A DNA stretch of 64,000 nt from Gammaproteobacteria bacterium MFB021 (GCA_000737985.1 JNVT01000096.1:1-64000); one strand, 5' to 3'; shown: positions 1 through 10,124, numbered from the stretch's first letter. Translations and numbers: made by a program. Notes: generated by a model from the letters alone, not told the origin.

Positions 1-279
1 CTGCTTAAGGGCTACTCCCCGTTCGCTCGCCGCTACTGGGGGAATCTCGGTTGATTTCTTTTCCTCGGGGTACTTAGATGTTTCAGTTCCCCCGGTTCGC
101 TTCCCAACACCTATGGATTCAGTGTGGGATACCCAGCTTATGCTGGGTGGGTTTCCCCATTCGGACATGCCCGGGTCACAGGTTGTTTGCCACCTCACCG
201 AGCCTTTTCGCAGGCTACAACGTCCTTCATCGCCTCTGGCTGCCAAGGCATCCACCGTGTGCGCTTAATCGCTTGACCA
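1..279 (-). rRNA. rrl: 23S ribosomal RNA, 5' part only
   Basis: The 5' end of 23S rRNA lies on the minus strand and runs off the left edge of the window. The conserved start of the molecule (minus strand GGTCAAGCGATTAAGCGCAC, ending near 279) and the following domain I sequence are recognisable. It is the last member seen of a 16S - tRNA-Ile - tRNA-Ala - 23S operon. The 5' boundary is placed by similarity to other bacteria and could be off by a few bases. Confidence 0.96.
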
Positions 280-404
280 TATAACCCGAAGGAGTCTGGT
301 CGCGCGATCACAACGACAATTGCCGGATACGCTTGAGACGTATCACTTTTCGCTCTTCGCCATTTCAACTACGAATGGTGAAGAACTGTCAGCATGATCC
401 ACAT

Positions 405-416
405 TGTTAAAGAGCG
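405..416 (-). promoter_or_regulatory. boxA antitermination site ahead of 23S
   Basis: The minus strand reads CGCTCTTTAACA, the boxA element bound by the NusB/S10 antitermination complex. It sits in the spacer about 125 bp upstream of the 23S start and matches the copy in the 16S leader (2558-2569). This is the normal arrangement in gammaproteobacterial rRNA operons. Confidence 0.8.
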
Positions 417-521
417 TTTAGAGCAGAAGCTCTAAGCGATCGACTTTGTCAGCGTATCGCGTGACGAAGCGGATGGCTTAGAACTCGGTGACTGTGTGGC
501 GTGAGCCAACGGGGAAAGATT

Positions 522-597
522 TGGTGGAGCCAAGCGGGATCGAACCGCTGACCTCCTGCGTGCAAGGCAGGCGCTCTCCCAGCTGAGCTATGGCCCC
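522..597 (-). tRNA. tRNA-Ala (TGC)
   Basis: A 76-nt tRNA with encoded CCA end, lying in the 16S-23S spacer. The cloverleaf arms pair and the anticodon loop carries UGC (alanine, GCA codons). It is processed from the rRNA precursor. Confidence 0.97.
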
Positions 598-685
598 GGC
601 TAGATATTTCGTCAGAGACAAGGCGCTTTTTGCCGACGTGTAGCCTGCTACACGAGGTAAAAAGCAACGCGGTATCTGGCGAAAT

Positions 686-762
<77 letters not shown>

Positions 763-856
763 GGCTTCACCACTGGGTCCGTGACCCAAACAGTCATTGC
801 TCTTGGTCGATCAGGTAATTGATTGTGAGCGTTTATCTCGCGATCCGCTAATCGTT

Positions 857-2396
<1,540 letters not shown>

Positions 2397-2557
2397 AAAA
2401 GTCTGATAGTCCTTACCTCTTCTCTGCCCGAAGACAAGAGAAGTGAAGCGGACCAAACTTGGTTCAAGGTCAAACGAATCTTAGACGAGTCGCTTGCCTT
2501 GATATGCTGTGACTGGCGTCACGCAAGACAAGCGCCCACATCAATTACCTGATCGAT

Positions 2558-2569
2558 TGTTAAAGAGCG
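2558..2569 (-). promoter_or_regulatory. boxA antitermination site in the 16S leader
   Basis: CGCTCTTTAACA on the minus strand, about 160 nt upstream of 16S and about 110 nt downstream of the nearer promoter. It is identical to the spacer copy and recruits the rRNA antitermination complex in related bacteria. Confidence 0.8.
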
Positions 2570-2680
2570 TCTTTACTTGAAGTCTCGTCTCACGTGGAGA
2601 TGCGAGCCTTCCGCCGTGACCCGAAAGTGACTCAAGTGCTTGTCAGCGCTTGCTTTCTGGGTCGCCGTAAGGAGAGACGT

Positions 2681-2708
2681 ATTTTAAGGATCTTGGCGAA
2701 GATGTCAA
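2681..2708 (-). promoter_or_regulatory. rRNA operon promoter (proximal)
   Basis: On the minus strand a perfect -35 TTGACA (2703-2708) is followed after 16 bp by TAAAAT (2681-2686). The sequence between the -10 and the start, about 2673, is GC-rich, as in stringently controlled rRNA promoters. The 16S start lies about 280 bp downstream. Confidence 0.8.
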
Positions 2709-2779
2709 CGTCTTTCTTGTCGAATCCTGCCCGATTCTCGTTGCTGCCTGAGAACCGACCCTGAAAAAGCGAGGAGCGC

Positions 2780-2808
2780 ATTCTGCTGCCTCCGAGGCTA
2801 AGTGTCAA
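2780..2808 (-). promoter_or_regulatory. rRNA operon promoter (distal, weaker match)
   Basis: A second perfect -35 TTGACA (2803-2808) is followed after 17 bp by CAGAAT (2780-2785), exactly 100 bp upstream of the proximal promoter. Tandem rRNA promoters are usual. The -10 is a poor match, so this one is less certain. Confidence 0.5.
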
Positions 2809-3399
2809 TCGATTTTTTCAATCTTTTCAACAGCTTAGCTAGCTTTTCCACCAACCCAGAGAACCTGTCTCGGCGTCAGCGGATGCGTACTTTACGGATC
2901 TCCCCCGGCCTTGGCAAGGGCTAAAAGCAAAAAAGTTGGCCCGCCTTTCAAGGGCGGAGAAGAAGGTGCACCCATAGCGGCCCGACGGGGCGCATGCGCT
3001 CCCCGGAGGCCAGGGCACCCATTGCTTTATAGAGACTATGTTGAGTTCGCTGCCGCCCAGGCAGATCAGAAGCACCAAGGCATCAGAGAATTGATAACGG
3101 ATAAAAGGCATATAGAGCGCGGCCCCTCCCGTGTGTCTGCGCCAGACGAGGGGGCAGCTATGGAGCATCCGCGTCTCCGTCGACATGGCCCTCGCAACGA
3201 GGTTGCCCGAAGGCAGATCCTTGGCGAGTGCAACCCTTGCCAGCCGGCAGGCGGTGGCTTTCGTGGAATGCCTGCCGGCGCGCAAACGATCCATTCATGC
3301 GAATTCAGACTTCGCTGATCGCACTACAGCAACACGCGGATCGTGATGTCACCCTTGGCGCGATAGCCTTCGTCGACATCACGCCAAGGGCTGCAGAGT
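2809..3399. other. stretch with no gene I can support
   Basis: Nothing recognisable as a gene lies between the rRNA promoters and the kinase-like gene. A 151-codon frame on the minus strand (2839-3294) has no domain, no ribosome binding site and a low-complexity Arg/Ala/Ser composition. The stretch may be decayed foreign DNA continuous with the neighbouring foreign-looking genes, but no family could be assigned. Confidence 0.5.
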
Positions 3400-4098
3400 T
3401 CACACGATCAGGTCTTCATCCTTCCAGAGGCGGAACCCGCCATCGAAGGCGAGTGCGTTGTCGCCGCGCCGGCATTTCGGCGGGAGTGTGTCGAGCTTTT
3501 CAACATTTCCGCCACCGATGACGATGTAGTCGGGCTCCAATGCCGCGGAGAGACGCTCGACGACATCGAACACGCGCTTGCGCCATTTCTTGTTGCCTTT
3601 CTTTTTGCGATACGCCTCGGCAACATAGTGCTCGTAGCTTTTACCCTTGCGATAGGGCAGGTGGGCGACCTCCATCGGCTGGGCGACATTCTCGACGATC
3701 ATCGCCGCGCCAAGCCCGGTGCCGAGACCGAGAAACAGCATGCGTCCGCCCTGATAGGAGCCGATGGCCTGCATCAGCGCGTCGTTGACGATCCGCACCG
3801 GGCATCCGAAGGCGGATGCGTAATCGAAACCGACCCATCCTTCGCCGAGATTGGCAGGATCATGAAGCGGCTTGTCATGGACAACCGTTCCCGGGTATCC
3901 CATAGCGATCACGTCATATTTCATGCCCTTGGCCATGTCTTTGACGGCGGCGACCATATCGCCCCCACCCATCGACTTGCCGCTGTCGGCCTTCTTTTTA
4001 CCGCCGCCGGCGCTGGAGCGGATCTTCACATGGCTGCCACCGATATCGATGGCAAGGACGACAAGGTCCGCGCCCTTGGCATTGCGTTTGCTCATCAT
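3400..4098 (-). CDS. ROK-family / polyphosphate glucokinase-like protein
   Basis: A 232-residue sugar kinase-like protein, probably phosphorylating glucose with polyphosphate or ATP. The N-terminal phosphate motif AIDIGGSHVKI (about residue 14), a GYPGTV loop and the second phosphate motif LGLGTGLGAAM follow the order seen in PPGK/ROK enzymes; PPGK proteins are usually 240-260 residues. I chose the ATG at 4098 (MMSKRNAK) because AAGGA lies 7 nt upstream; a longer frame to 4278 runs over the neighbouring zwf remnant. The gene follows that remnant by 28 bp, so the two were probably a glucose-6-phosphate-forming and -oxidising pair. Codon use is less GC-biased than in the flanking genes, which suggests transfer, possibly from an alphaproteobacterium. 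Confidence 0.65.
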   Translation of the reverse strand: MMSKRNAKGADLVVLAIDIGGSHVKIRSSAGGGKKKADSGKSMGGGDMVAAVKDMAKGMKYDVIAMGYPGTVVHDKPLHDPANLGEGWVGFDYASAFGCPVRIVNDALMQAIGSYQGGRMLFLGLGTGLGAAMIVENVAQPMEVAHLPYRKGKSYEHYVAEAYRKKKGNKKWRKRVFDVVERLSAALEPDYIVIGGGNVEKLDTLPPKCRRGDNALAFDGGFRLWKDEDLIV

Positions 4099-4126
4099 GG
4101 TTTCCTTGGCCTCAGGCAGGATCGGG

Positions 4127-4430
4127 TCAACCGCGGGACGGGGCGAGGTCCTGCATGTCGCCAGGTCCCCAGGTGCCGGGCTTGTATTGCGATGGCACAG
4201 ACGTATCGTCCAGGATCGGCTCGACAATCTGCCACACAAGTTCGGCGGCATACTGACGGACGAATAGCTGTCGGTCACCGACCATGGCGTCGCCGATCAG
4301 ACGTTCATCATGCGCCATTTCTCCATGTCCGTCTTCTCCCCCATCATCGAACAGCGCGACCGGTGGCTGCTTGAAGCGCACCACGACTTCCGTCGCATGG
4401 GTGGAGAGATTGGGCAAGTCTTGAGCGCAA
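4127..4430 (-). pseudogene. zwf (glucose-6-phosphate dehydrogenase) C-terminal remnant
   Basis: The frame ending at 4127 resembles the C-terminal part of glucose-6-phosphate dehydrogenase. It has TEVVVRFKQPPVALF, then LIGDAMVGDRQLFVRQ and a QYKPGTWGP tail, which match the family's conserved end. About 50-70 residues that normally lie between the first two blocks are missing, and everything N-terminal of them is gone (only about 96 codons remain of roughly 490). It therefore cannot encode a working enzyme. It lies directly upstream of the ROK-type kinase and downstream of tRNA-Thr, like debris of a foreign segment placed at a tRNA gene. Confidence 0.7.
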
Positions 4431-4570
4431 ATACGACGACGAGGACGCGGGCGCTATCCGAGATCTTCGTTAGATGCCAAATAGTCCGCAATGCGGTGCC
4501 AAATTCGGCGCGATGCGACAACACGGCGCGATGCTACATACAGGCGTTGACACCTGGTTGACCCCAAACG

Positions 4571-4592
4571 AAAAAAGCCACCCGAAGGTGAC
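4571..4592 (-). terminator. intrinsic terminator after tRNA-Thr
   Basis: The minus strand folds as GTCACC-TTCG-GGTGGC followed by six T residues: a UUCG-capped stem with a T-tract. It lies 40 bp beyond the tRNA-Thr 3' end. Confidence 0.85.
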
Positions 4593-4631
4593 TTTTCTCA
4601 ATGCCTAAACCCATGTTTCACGGGTCTTTTT

Positions 4632-4707
4632 TGGTGCCGGTGAGTGGATTCGAACCACCGACCTACGCATTACGAATGCGTTGCTCTGCCGACTGAGCTA
4701 CACCGGC
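4632..4707 (-). tRNA. tRNA-Thr (CGT)
   Basis: A 76-nt cloverleaf with encoded CCA end. The anticodon stem ACGCA/UGCGU encloses the loop UUCGUAA, so the anticodon is CGU (threonine, ACG codons). It stands alone with its own terminator. Its 3' side faces the foreign-looking zwf/kinase fragment. Confidence 0.95.
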
Positions 4708-4841
4708 CAGGCGGCGCCTATCATAATCAGGCGGGGCCACGGGGACAAGCGTAAACGCGGATGCCGGCTGTGGATTTTCACTCGCCTGGCCCCGAGCGGG
4801 GCAACGTGCTATTGATGGCGAAATGACAACAACTCGCCGTC

Positions 4842-6416
4842 ATGCCCCACGTTCCCTATCGACTCCGCTTTGCCAAGCTGGCTCGGCAGTTCACATTGCC
4901 GCTACTCGCCGCGCTCGCACCGGTGCTGGTGGGCGTGCCGCTGATGCTATGGCAGGCAGAGCGTGAGCTGGCCGCGCAAACCCAGGAGAGCTTCGATTAC
5001 GCCCTGCGCAAGGTGGAGTCGATCTTCGACTATGCCGACGTCGCTACTCACCGGGTACGCTATCTGGTCGGCGCCCCGTGCAAGTCAGCGGTATTCGCGC
5101 TGCGCCAGCAGAGCATGGCCACACCGTTCGTACGCTCGCTCAATCTCGTGAGCGATGGCCAGATCTACTGCACCTCTCTGCAAGGCACCGGGCGATATCC
5201 AGAGCAGAGCCAGAACTACAGTGCCGGGCGTCTGCGCCTGATGGCCGGCAACCAGGTCACACCGCAGCGGGCGGTGATCGTGTACCGTCTGCCGACCCCT
5301 GGCGGGAGCGTGCTGGCCGGGATCGACAGCCAGTATGTGATCAATGTCCTGCAGCTGGCGGAGCGCGACCTGACGCTGAAACTCCAGATCGGCGACTATC
5401 AGCTCTCCTCCGATGGCACCGTGTCCCCGGTACCCTGGGACGCCGACGGCACGATTCCCGAGCGCGCCTCCAGCCACTATCCGTTCCGGCTACGCGCGAC
5501 ACTGGCCCCGGGCAGCCTGTGGCACACCCTGGAGAGTTACTTCCTGCCCATCCTGGGTCTGCTGATCCTGTGTGGCGCGCTAATGTTCTGGCTGATGCTC
5601 AAGCGACGCTCGCCTGCGGAGGAGTTGGAGCGAGCCCTGCGCGACGGCGAATTCGTGCCCTACTACCAGCCGTTCGTGGATGCGGATACCGACCGCTGGA
5701 ACGGTGCCGAGGTACTGGTGCGCTGGCGCCACCCCGGGGAGGGAATCATTCCGCCGGATCAGTTCATTCCGCTGGCGGAGAGCAGCGGGATGATCGTGCC
5801 GCTGACTCAGGCGCTGATGCACCAAGTCGCCAGCGAGCTGACGTCGCGCCTGGCCGAGCTGCCCCATGGCTTCCACATCGGCTTCAACCTCTCCGCCGCG
5901 CACTGCCACGACTGGCGGCTGCTCGACGACTGCCAGCGCTTTCTCGATACCTTCCCGCCGGGGCGGATCACGCTGGTGCTGGAGCTGACCGAACGTGAGC
6001 CGTTCCGAGCTACGCCGCACACCTTCCGGCTGTTCGAGCGGCTGCGCGAAATGGGCATTTTGATCGCCCTGGACGACTTCGGCACCGGCAGCGTTGGGCT
6101 CGACTATCTGCGTCATTTCCGCGTCGATTATCTCAAGGTCGACCGCAGCTACGTCGCCATGGCCGACGAAGACATTCTCTCGCGGCATCTGCTCGACAAT
6201 ATCGTCGATCTGGCCCGGCGCCTGACGCTGACGGTGATCGCCGAAGGCGTCGAGACCTGCGCCCAGGCCGACTATCTGCGCGCCCATGGCGTGCGCTACC
6301 TGCAGGGTTACCTTTACGCCCGCCCTGCCCCGCTGCGCGATACGCTGGCGCGCCTCAAGAGCCCGCCCAGCCGCGCAGCCAGCGAGAGCTGTGACACCTG
6401 CCCCGGTCTAGGGTAG
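4842..6416 (+). CDS. membrane c-di-GMP phosphodiesterase, CSS-motif sensor plus EAL domain
   Basis: A 524-residue inner-membrane protein that should hydrolyse cyclic di-GMP. A first membrane helix (about 17-37) and a second (about 233-254) bracket a periplasmic CSS-type sensor region that contains the Cys pair typical of redox-sensed PDEs (a Cys in APCKS near residue 80, another in YCTSL near 110). The cytoplasmic EAL domain (about 265-505) keeps the catalytic set: EVL in GAEVLVRW, ELTERE, DDFGTG, the Lys of LKVDRSY and AEGVET. It is therefore probably an active enzyme. No GGDEF domain is present. The gene stands alone, upstream of and convergent with the efflux lipoprotein gene (3 bp between the stops). 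Confidence 0.9.
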   Translation: MPHVPYRLRFAKLARQFTLPLLAALAPVLVGVPLMLWQAERELAAQTQESFDYALRKVESIFDYADVATHRVRYLVGAPCKSAVFALRQQSMATPFVRSLNLVSDGQIYCTSLQGTGRYPEQSQNYSAGRLRLMAGNQVTPQRAVIVYRLPTPGGSVLAGIDSQYVINVLQLAERDLTLKLQIGDYQLSSDGTVSPVPWDADGTIPERASSHYPFRLRATLAPGSLWHTLESYFLPILGLLILCGALMFWLMLKRRSPAEELERALRDGEFVPYYQPFVDADTDRWNGAEVLVRWRHPGEGIIPPDQFIPLAESSGMIVPLTQALMHQVASELTSRLAELPHGFHIGFNLSAAHCHDWRLLDDCQRFLDTFPPGRITLVLELTEREPFRATPHTFRLFERLREMGILIALDDFGTGSVGLDYLRHFRVDYLKVDRSYVAMADEDILSRHLLDNIVDLARRLTLTVIAEGVETCAQADYLRAHGVRYLQGYLYARPAPLRDTLARLKSPPSRAASESCDTCPGLG

Positions 6417-6419
6417 AGG

Positions 6420-7946
6420 TCAGGTGCCTCGGCTCTCGCGATCCACCACCGCCGGATCCGGCGCCTGCGGAAAGCCGCCGGATGTGTGGGGCACCGCCGC
6501 ATCCAACGCCAGCCCGCCGCCCAGGGCCTGAACCAGTTGCACCGAGCGGTCGAGGCGCTGGGTAGTGAGCTGTGCCAAGCTCTGCTCGGCACTGAGCAAT
6601 TGCTGTTCGCTGCTGAGCACGTCGAGATAGTTGGCCAACCCCGCCTGGTAGCGCTCGTCGGCCAGCGCATAGGCATCTCGGGCACTGGCCACCGCCTGCT
6701 GTTGGCGCTGGCGCTGGAGAGCTACCGAGTCGAGCGTGGTGATATCGTCGACCACCTCCCCCAGCGCCTCGACCAGCGTCGCGTTGTAGCGCGACACGGC
6801 GAGATCGTAGTCGGCATCGCTGCTCTCCAGATTGGCGCGCAGTCGCCCGCCTTCGAAGATCGGCAGCGAGATCGCCGGCGTCACGCTGGCCGATTTCGCC
6901 GCCTCGCTGAAGAAGTAGTCCCCCAGCGGCGACTGAAAACCGGCCATCGCGGTCAGGTCGAGATTGGGATAGAACTTCGCCTTGGCCTGCTTGATGCGCT
7001 GGGAGGCCGCCTCCACCCGCCAGCGCGCCGCCACCACGTCGGGGCGGTGCCCGATCAGCTCGGCGGGGATGACACTCGGCAGCGCGGCGATCGCCGGCGT
7101 CAGATCCCCCGGCCGCGGGATCGATTGGCCGCGATCCGGCCCCTTGCCCAGGAGCGTGGCCAGCGAGATGCGCTGGCTGCGAATCGACTGCTCGGCGGCT
7201 TCCAGCGTCTGCCGCGCATTGGCGACGGTGACCTGGGACTGCAGGCTCTGCAGCTGATTGTCGAGCCCGGCCTGCTGCAGTTCACGATTGATCGCATCGA
7301 TCCGCTGGGCGCGGTCGAGCTGGCGGTTGGCGATATCGCGCAGCTCGAAGGCGTGGGCCAGGCTGACATAGGCCCGCGCCACGTTGACCGAGAGCGTCAG
7401 CGCCGCGGCATGGAACTCGATCTCCTGCGCCCGAGCCTCGCCCAGCGCCGCACGCCAGGCGGCCCGCTTGCCGCCCCATAGATCGAGGTCGTAGTCGAAC
7501 GAGAGCATCAGCTTGCGGGTGGTGGAGTAGAAGTTGCCCTGCCCACGTGGGTCCTGCACCTCCGAGACCCGGGCACGCGACACCTGGGCCGAGCCATCGA
7601 CGCTCGGCAGGCCACTGGCCCGAGCACTGGCGATCGCCGCATTGGCCGAGCGCAGCCGCGCGCGTGCCGCATCGACATCCGGCGAATCCGCCAACGCCTC
7701 GTCGATCAGTGCATCCAGCTCGGGGTCACCGAGCGCGCGCCACCACGCCCGCTCCGGCCACGCCGCGGGTGAGATCGGCGTGTCACCCAGTACCTGCTGC
7801 GCGCTCAGCCGGCTGATCGGCGTCAGCGTCGTCTGCGGCGAGATGCCGGCATAGTTGGCACACCCCGCCAGCAGCATGAGTGTCAGCGTCAGCCCGCCGA
7901 CCAGCACCCGACGTAGCTCGCGCCCCTTTCCCTGGTGTAAAGACAT
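6420..7946 (-). CDS. RND efflux outer-membrane lipoprotein (NodT/OprM family)
   Basis: A TolC-like outer-membrane factor of 508 residues. The N-terminus has a lipoprotein signal with lipobox LLAGC (Cys29), and the body holds the two OEP repeats of long coiled helices typical of NodT-type channels; length fits the family (450-520). An upstream GTG at 7958 is also in frame, but the ATG at 7946 gives a standard signal peptide and has GGGGA about 6 nt before it. No RND pump or membrane-fusion gene lies beside it, so its partner must be elsewhere. The AI-2E-type permease gene upstream is separate (91 bp gap). Confidence 0.9.
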   Translation of the reverse strand: MSLHQGKGRELRRVLVGGLTLTLMLLAGCANYAGISPQTTLTPISRLSAQQVLGDTPISPAAWPERAWWRALGDPELDALIDEALADSPDVDAARARLRSANAAIASARASGLPSVDGSAQVSRARVSEVQDPRGQGNFYSTTRKLMLSFDYDLDLWGGKRAAWRAALGEARAQEIEFHAAALTLSVNVARAYVSLAHAFELRDIANRQLDRAQRIDAINRELQQAGLDNQLQSLQSQVTVANARQTLEAAEQSIRSQRISLATLLGKGPDRGQSIPRPGDLTPAIAALPSVIPAELIGHRPDVVAARWRVEAASQRIKQAKAKFYPNLDLTAMAGFQSPLGDYFFSEAAKSASVTPAISLPIFEGGRLRANLESSDADYDLAVSRYNATLVEALGEVVDDITTLDSVALQRQRQQQAVASARDAYALADERYQAGLANYLDVLSSEQQLLSAEQSLAQLTTQRLDRSVQLVQALGGGLALDAAVPHTSGGFPQAPDPAVVDRESRGT

Positions 7947-8036
7947 CCTTGTCCCCACTTGCCTACCCGGCGACCTGGCGGGCCGGGTATCGTTCTAAAC
8001 TTTCAGTCACCGGTCGGTCCAGCGGTCTCGATGCCG

Positions 8037-9185
8037 CTAGCTCTTCCGATGGCCCGGTTGCGCCTGTGGCACGGCGTGCGATGGCTGGTGCTGACGAGAA
8101 TCGTTGGTGATGCCACCGCCACCGGAGAGCGGCCGCGCCTCGTCCTCTTTCTCGGAGCGGAACAGCGACCACGACACCATGAACAATGCCGCGATCAGCG
8201 GCCCCAGCACGAAGCCATTGATCCCCAGCAGCGTCATACCACCGACGGTGGAGATCAGCACCACGTAGTCCGGCAGCTTGGTCTCCTTGCCCACCAGCGG
8301 TGGCCGCAGCAGATTGTCCACCAGCCCGATCACCACCACGCCGACGAAGACCAGGATCGATCCCCTGGCGTAGTCGCCGCTCAGCAGCAGATAGGCCGCC
8401 ACCGGCACCCAGATGATCGCCGAGCCGATGGCCGGCAGCAGCGACAGAAACGCCATCAGCACACCCCACAAAAGCGCCGCCTCGATCCCCAGCAACCAGA
8501 ACGCGACCCCACCGATCGCCCCCTGCGCCATGGCGATGATCACATTGCCCTTGACCGTAGCCCGGACCACCGCGGTGAACTTCTCGATCAGACGCGAGGT
8601 GTAGGCATCGCTGAGCGGCGCCGTGGCACGGATCTGCTGGCCCAGCTTGCGGCCGTCGCGGAACAGGAAGAACAGCAGGTAGAGCATGATCCCCGAGCTG
8701 ATCAGAAACTGCAGGGTATTCTGCCCAATACTCAGCATGTGCTGGGCGATCAGCTGGCTGCCCTGCTCGAGAGCCGACGCCAGCCGCTGGCTCAGATCGG
8801 CGAAGCTGCCGATGCCGGCATCCCCCAGCCAGCCCTGCACATAGGGCGGCAGCGAATCGCGGAACTGAGCGATATAGGCGTTGTAGTCGATATCGCCCTG
8901 ATTGATTCGCTGATACACGCTCGCGCCCTCACGCAGCAGCGAGAAGAAGATCGCCGACATCGGGATGAGGACGATGAACACGCAGGCGAGCACGCTGAGC
9001 AAAGCCGCGGTGTTGGGCCGCTGCCCCAGGCGCGCGTTCAGCCGCCGGTGCATCGGCTGGAACAGGATCGCCAGAATGACCGCCCACAGGATCGCGCCAT
9101 AGAACGGCAGCAGCAGCCATATGAAAGCGATGGAGACCGCCGTCAGCAGCAGAATGAACGCCTTGTGCTGGCTCAATGAACTCAT
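8037..9185 (-). CDS. AI-2E family transporter (PerM/YdiK type)
   Basis: A polytopic inner-membrane protein of 382 residues with about 7-8 hydrophobic segments. These include a paired N-terminal helix block and the family's C-terminal pattern (PAIGSAIIWVPVA, then LVDNLLRPPLVG). Members have been linked to autoinducer-2 export, ion flux or no known substrate, so the function is open. The ATG at 9185 is preferred over a GTG at 9212 because the family usually begins a few residues before the first membrane helix; its Shine-Dalgarno (GGAG) is rather far, 13 nt upstream. The C-terminal tail is hydrophilic and Gln/His-rich. Confidence 0.85.
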   Translation of the reverse strand: MSSLSQHKAFILLLTAVSIAFIWLLLPFYGAILWAVILAILFQPMHRRLNARLGQRPNTAALLSVLACVFIVLIPMSAIFFSLLREGASVYQRINQGDIDYNAYIAQFRDSLPPYVQGWLGDAGIGSFADLSQRLASALEQGSQLIAQHMLSIGQNTLQFLISSGIMLYLLFFLFRDGRKLGQQIRATAPLSDAYTSRLIEKFTAVVRATVKGNVIIAMAQGAIGGVAFWLLGIEAALLWGVLMAFLSLLPAIGSAIIWVPVAAYLLLSGDYARGSILVFVGVVVIGLVDNLLRPPLVGKETKLPDYVVLISTVGGMTLLGINGFVLGPLIAALFMVSWSLFRSEKEDEARPLSGGGGITNDSRQHQPSHAVPQAQPGHRKS

Positions 9186-9510
9186 GGAATCGACAGGCTC
9201 CGGTGATGGCACGCCAAGAATGACACGCCAAGCATAGCCGCAACCGGGCGGCGTTGGCCGCTTTCAGCGCAAGTTGGCCGCACTCCGAGCATGCCGCCGA
9301 GACCTTGCGCCGGACGCTGGTGGCCTTCGATCACGCGCCGGGATCAGCTCTTGTACAGTTTATTAACAATCCGCCCAGCCCCCAGATTGCAGAACGCAAA
9401 CACCTGAAAGCGTTGATTTTTCAATTCAACCCCGAAGAATAGTTCAAGTAATTCAAGCGGTTAGCAGGGTAATGTTAACCCAGGATAAGTGCTACGACCT
9501 TTCGACGCCG

Positions 9511-9548
9511 GTACAAGTCTTGTACAGCACGAATCGCTGTGCCATTCT
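9511..9548 (+). promoter_or_regulatory. promoter with overlapping 15-bp palindrome, upstream of the zinc-ribbon pair
   Basis: A perfect inverted repeat GTACAAG-T-CTTGTAC (9511-9525) overlaps a -35-like TTGTAC (9520-9525). Seventeen bp further on is CATTCT (9543-9548), a modest -10, giving a start near 9555. The palindrome could be an operator. The remaining upstream stretch, 9186-9510, shows no gene; a second CTTGTACAG occurs at 9350-9358 without a good -10. Confidence 0.45.
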
Positions 9549-9562
9549 GCACTCGTTGCATC

Positions 9563-9665
9563 GGCCACCGCGTGTGGCCAGCCCGGTAGGGACACCGGGG
9601 ACGACGGCAAGGATTGCCGACACTCATCGCCGGTCAGGAAGACCGGACATCGACGCCAAGGAGGG
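9563..9665 (+). ncRNA. structured GGA-rich leader or small RNA (RsmA/CsrA-binding type)
   Basis: Four hairpins follow one another: GGCCAC/GTGGCC (9563-9579, loop CGCGT), CCCGGT/ACCGGG (9582-9599, loop AGGGAC), CGGCA/TGCCG (9605-9619, loop AGGAT) and CCGGTC/GACCGG (9630-9646, loop AGGAA). Three of the four loops present GGA. Further GGA motifs occur between the stems and in the Shine-Dalgarno AAGGAGG (9659-9665) of the next gene. GGA in a hairpin loop is the recognition element of CsrA/RsmA proteins. There is no T-tract before the coding region, so it is more likely a regulated 5' leader than a free CsrB/RsmY RNA. Confidence 0.55.
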
Positions 9666-9671
9666 CTGACC

Positions 9672-9899
9672 ATGGAACACCGGATTTCATGCACCCGCTG
9701 CGGAAATACGCAAACCGCTTCTTCCGAATGTCATCAGGCCTGGGACGAAATCACCTGCATCGAGTGCGGTGACTTCATCGATACCTATGGGCACCAGCAG
9801 GAAATTGCAACTCCCAACTACCTGCTGCATACCCTCAACCTGGCACGTTCGCTGTCGCTGCAGATGGCCCGCGCCGAAAACGGGAGTGGCAGGACATGA
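9672..9899 (+). CDS. small zinc-ribbon protein A
   Basis: A 75-residue protein with two CxxC knuckles, CTRCG near the N-terminus and CIECG about 25 residues later, which should bind one zinc ion. The rest is polar with a short C-terminal helix; no enzymatic motif is seen. The start at 9672 is fixed by AAGGAGG six nt upstream. It overlaps the next zinc-ribbon gene by 4 nt (ATGA), so the two are translationally coupled and probably act together, perhaps as nucleic-acid- or protein-binding adaptors. I do not recognise a named family. Confidence 0.75.
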   Translation: MEHRISCTRCGNTQTASSECHQAWDEITCIECGDFIDTYGHQQEIATPNYLLHTLNLARSLSLQMARAENGSGRT

Positions 9900-10090
9900 T
9901 CACGGTCACGCTGGACCTCACCTGCTCTATCTGCGGTCATCAACAGTTTCACCTGCCGATCAAAGCAGAAGAAGGTGCCAACGTCTGCTGCGCCAACTGC
10001 AGCGCCTTCAAATGCAAGGCACTGGATCTGGAGCGCGCGCTGACCGCGATGCAGCGCTCGCCGGACAACCGCCAGCCCGCCGCTGCCTGA
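9896..10090 (+). CDS. small zinc-ribbon protein B
   Basis: A 64-residue protein that again has two Cys knuckles (CSICG and CCANC, about 20 residues apart) and a short helical C-terminus. Its start codon lies inside the stop of zinc-ribbon protein A. An intrinsic terminator follows 35 bp after the stop, which closes a two-gene operon behind the GGA-rich leader. Function unknown. Confidence 0.75.
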   Translation: MITVTLDLTCSICGHQQFHLPIKAEEGANVCCANCSAFKCKALDLERALTAMQRSPDNRQPAAA

Positions 10091-10124
10091 CGGTCACGCC
10101 GAGCGTGAACGGGGTAATACCGAG

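Noticed and set aside
2839-3294. 151-codon minus-strand frame upstream of the rRNA operon
   Set aside because: No domain, no ribosome site and low-complexity composition; it overlaps the region just upstream of the rRNA promoters.
4632-4707. tRNA-Thr as a proven attachment site
   Set aside because: No duplicated tRNA 3' end or integrase was found nearby, so integration there remains only a suggestion.
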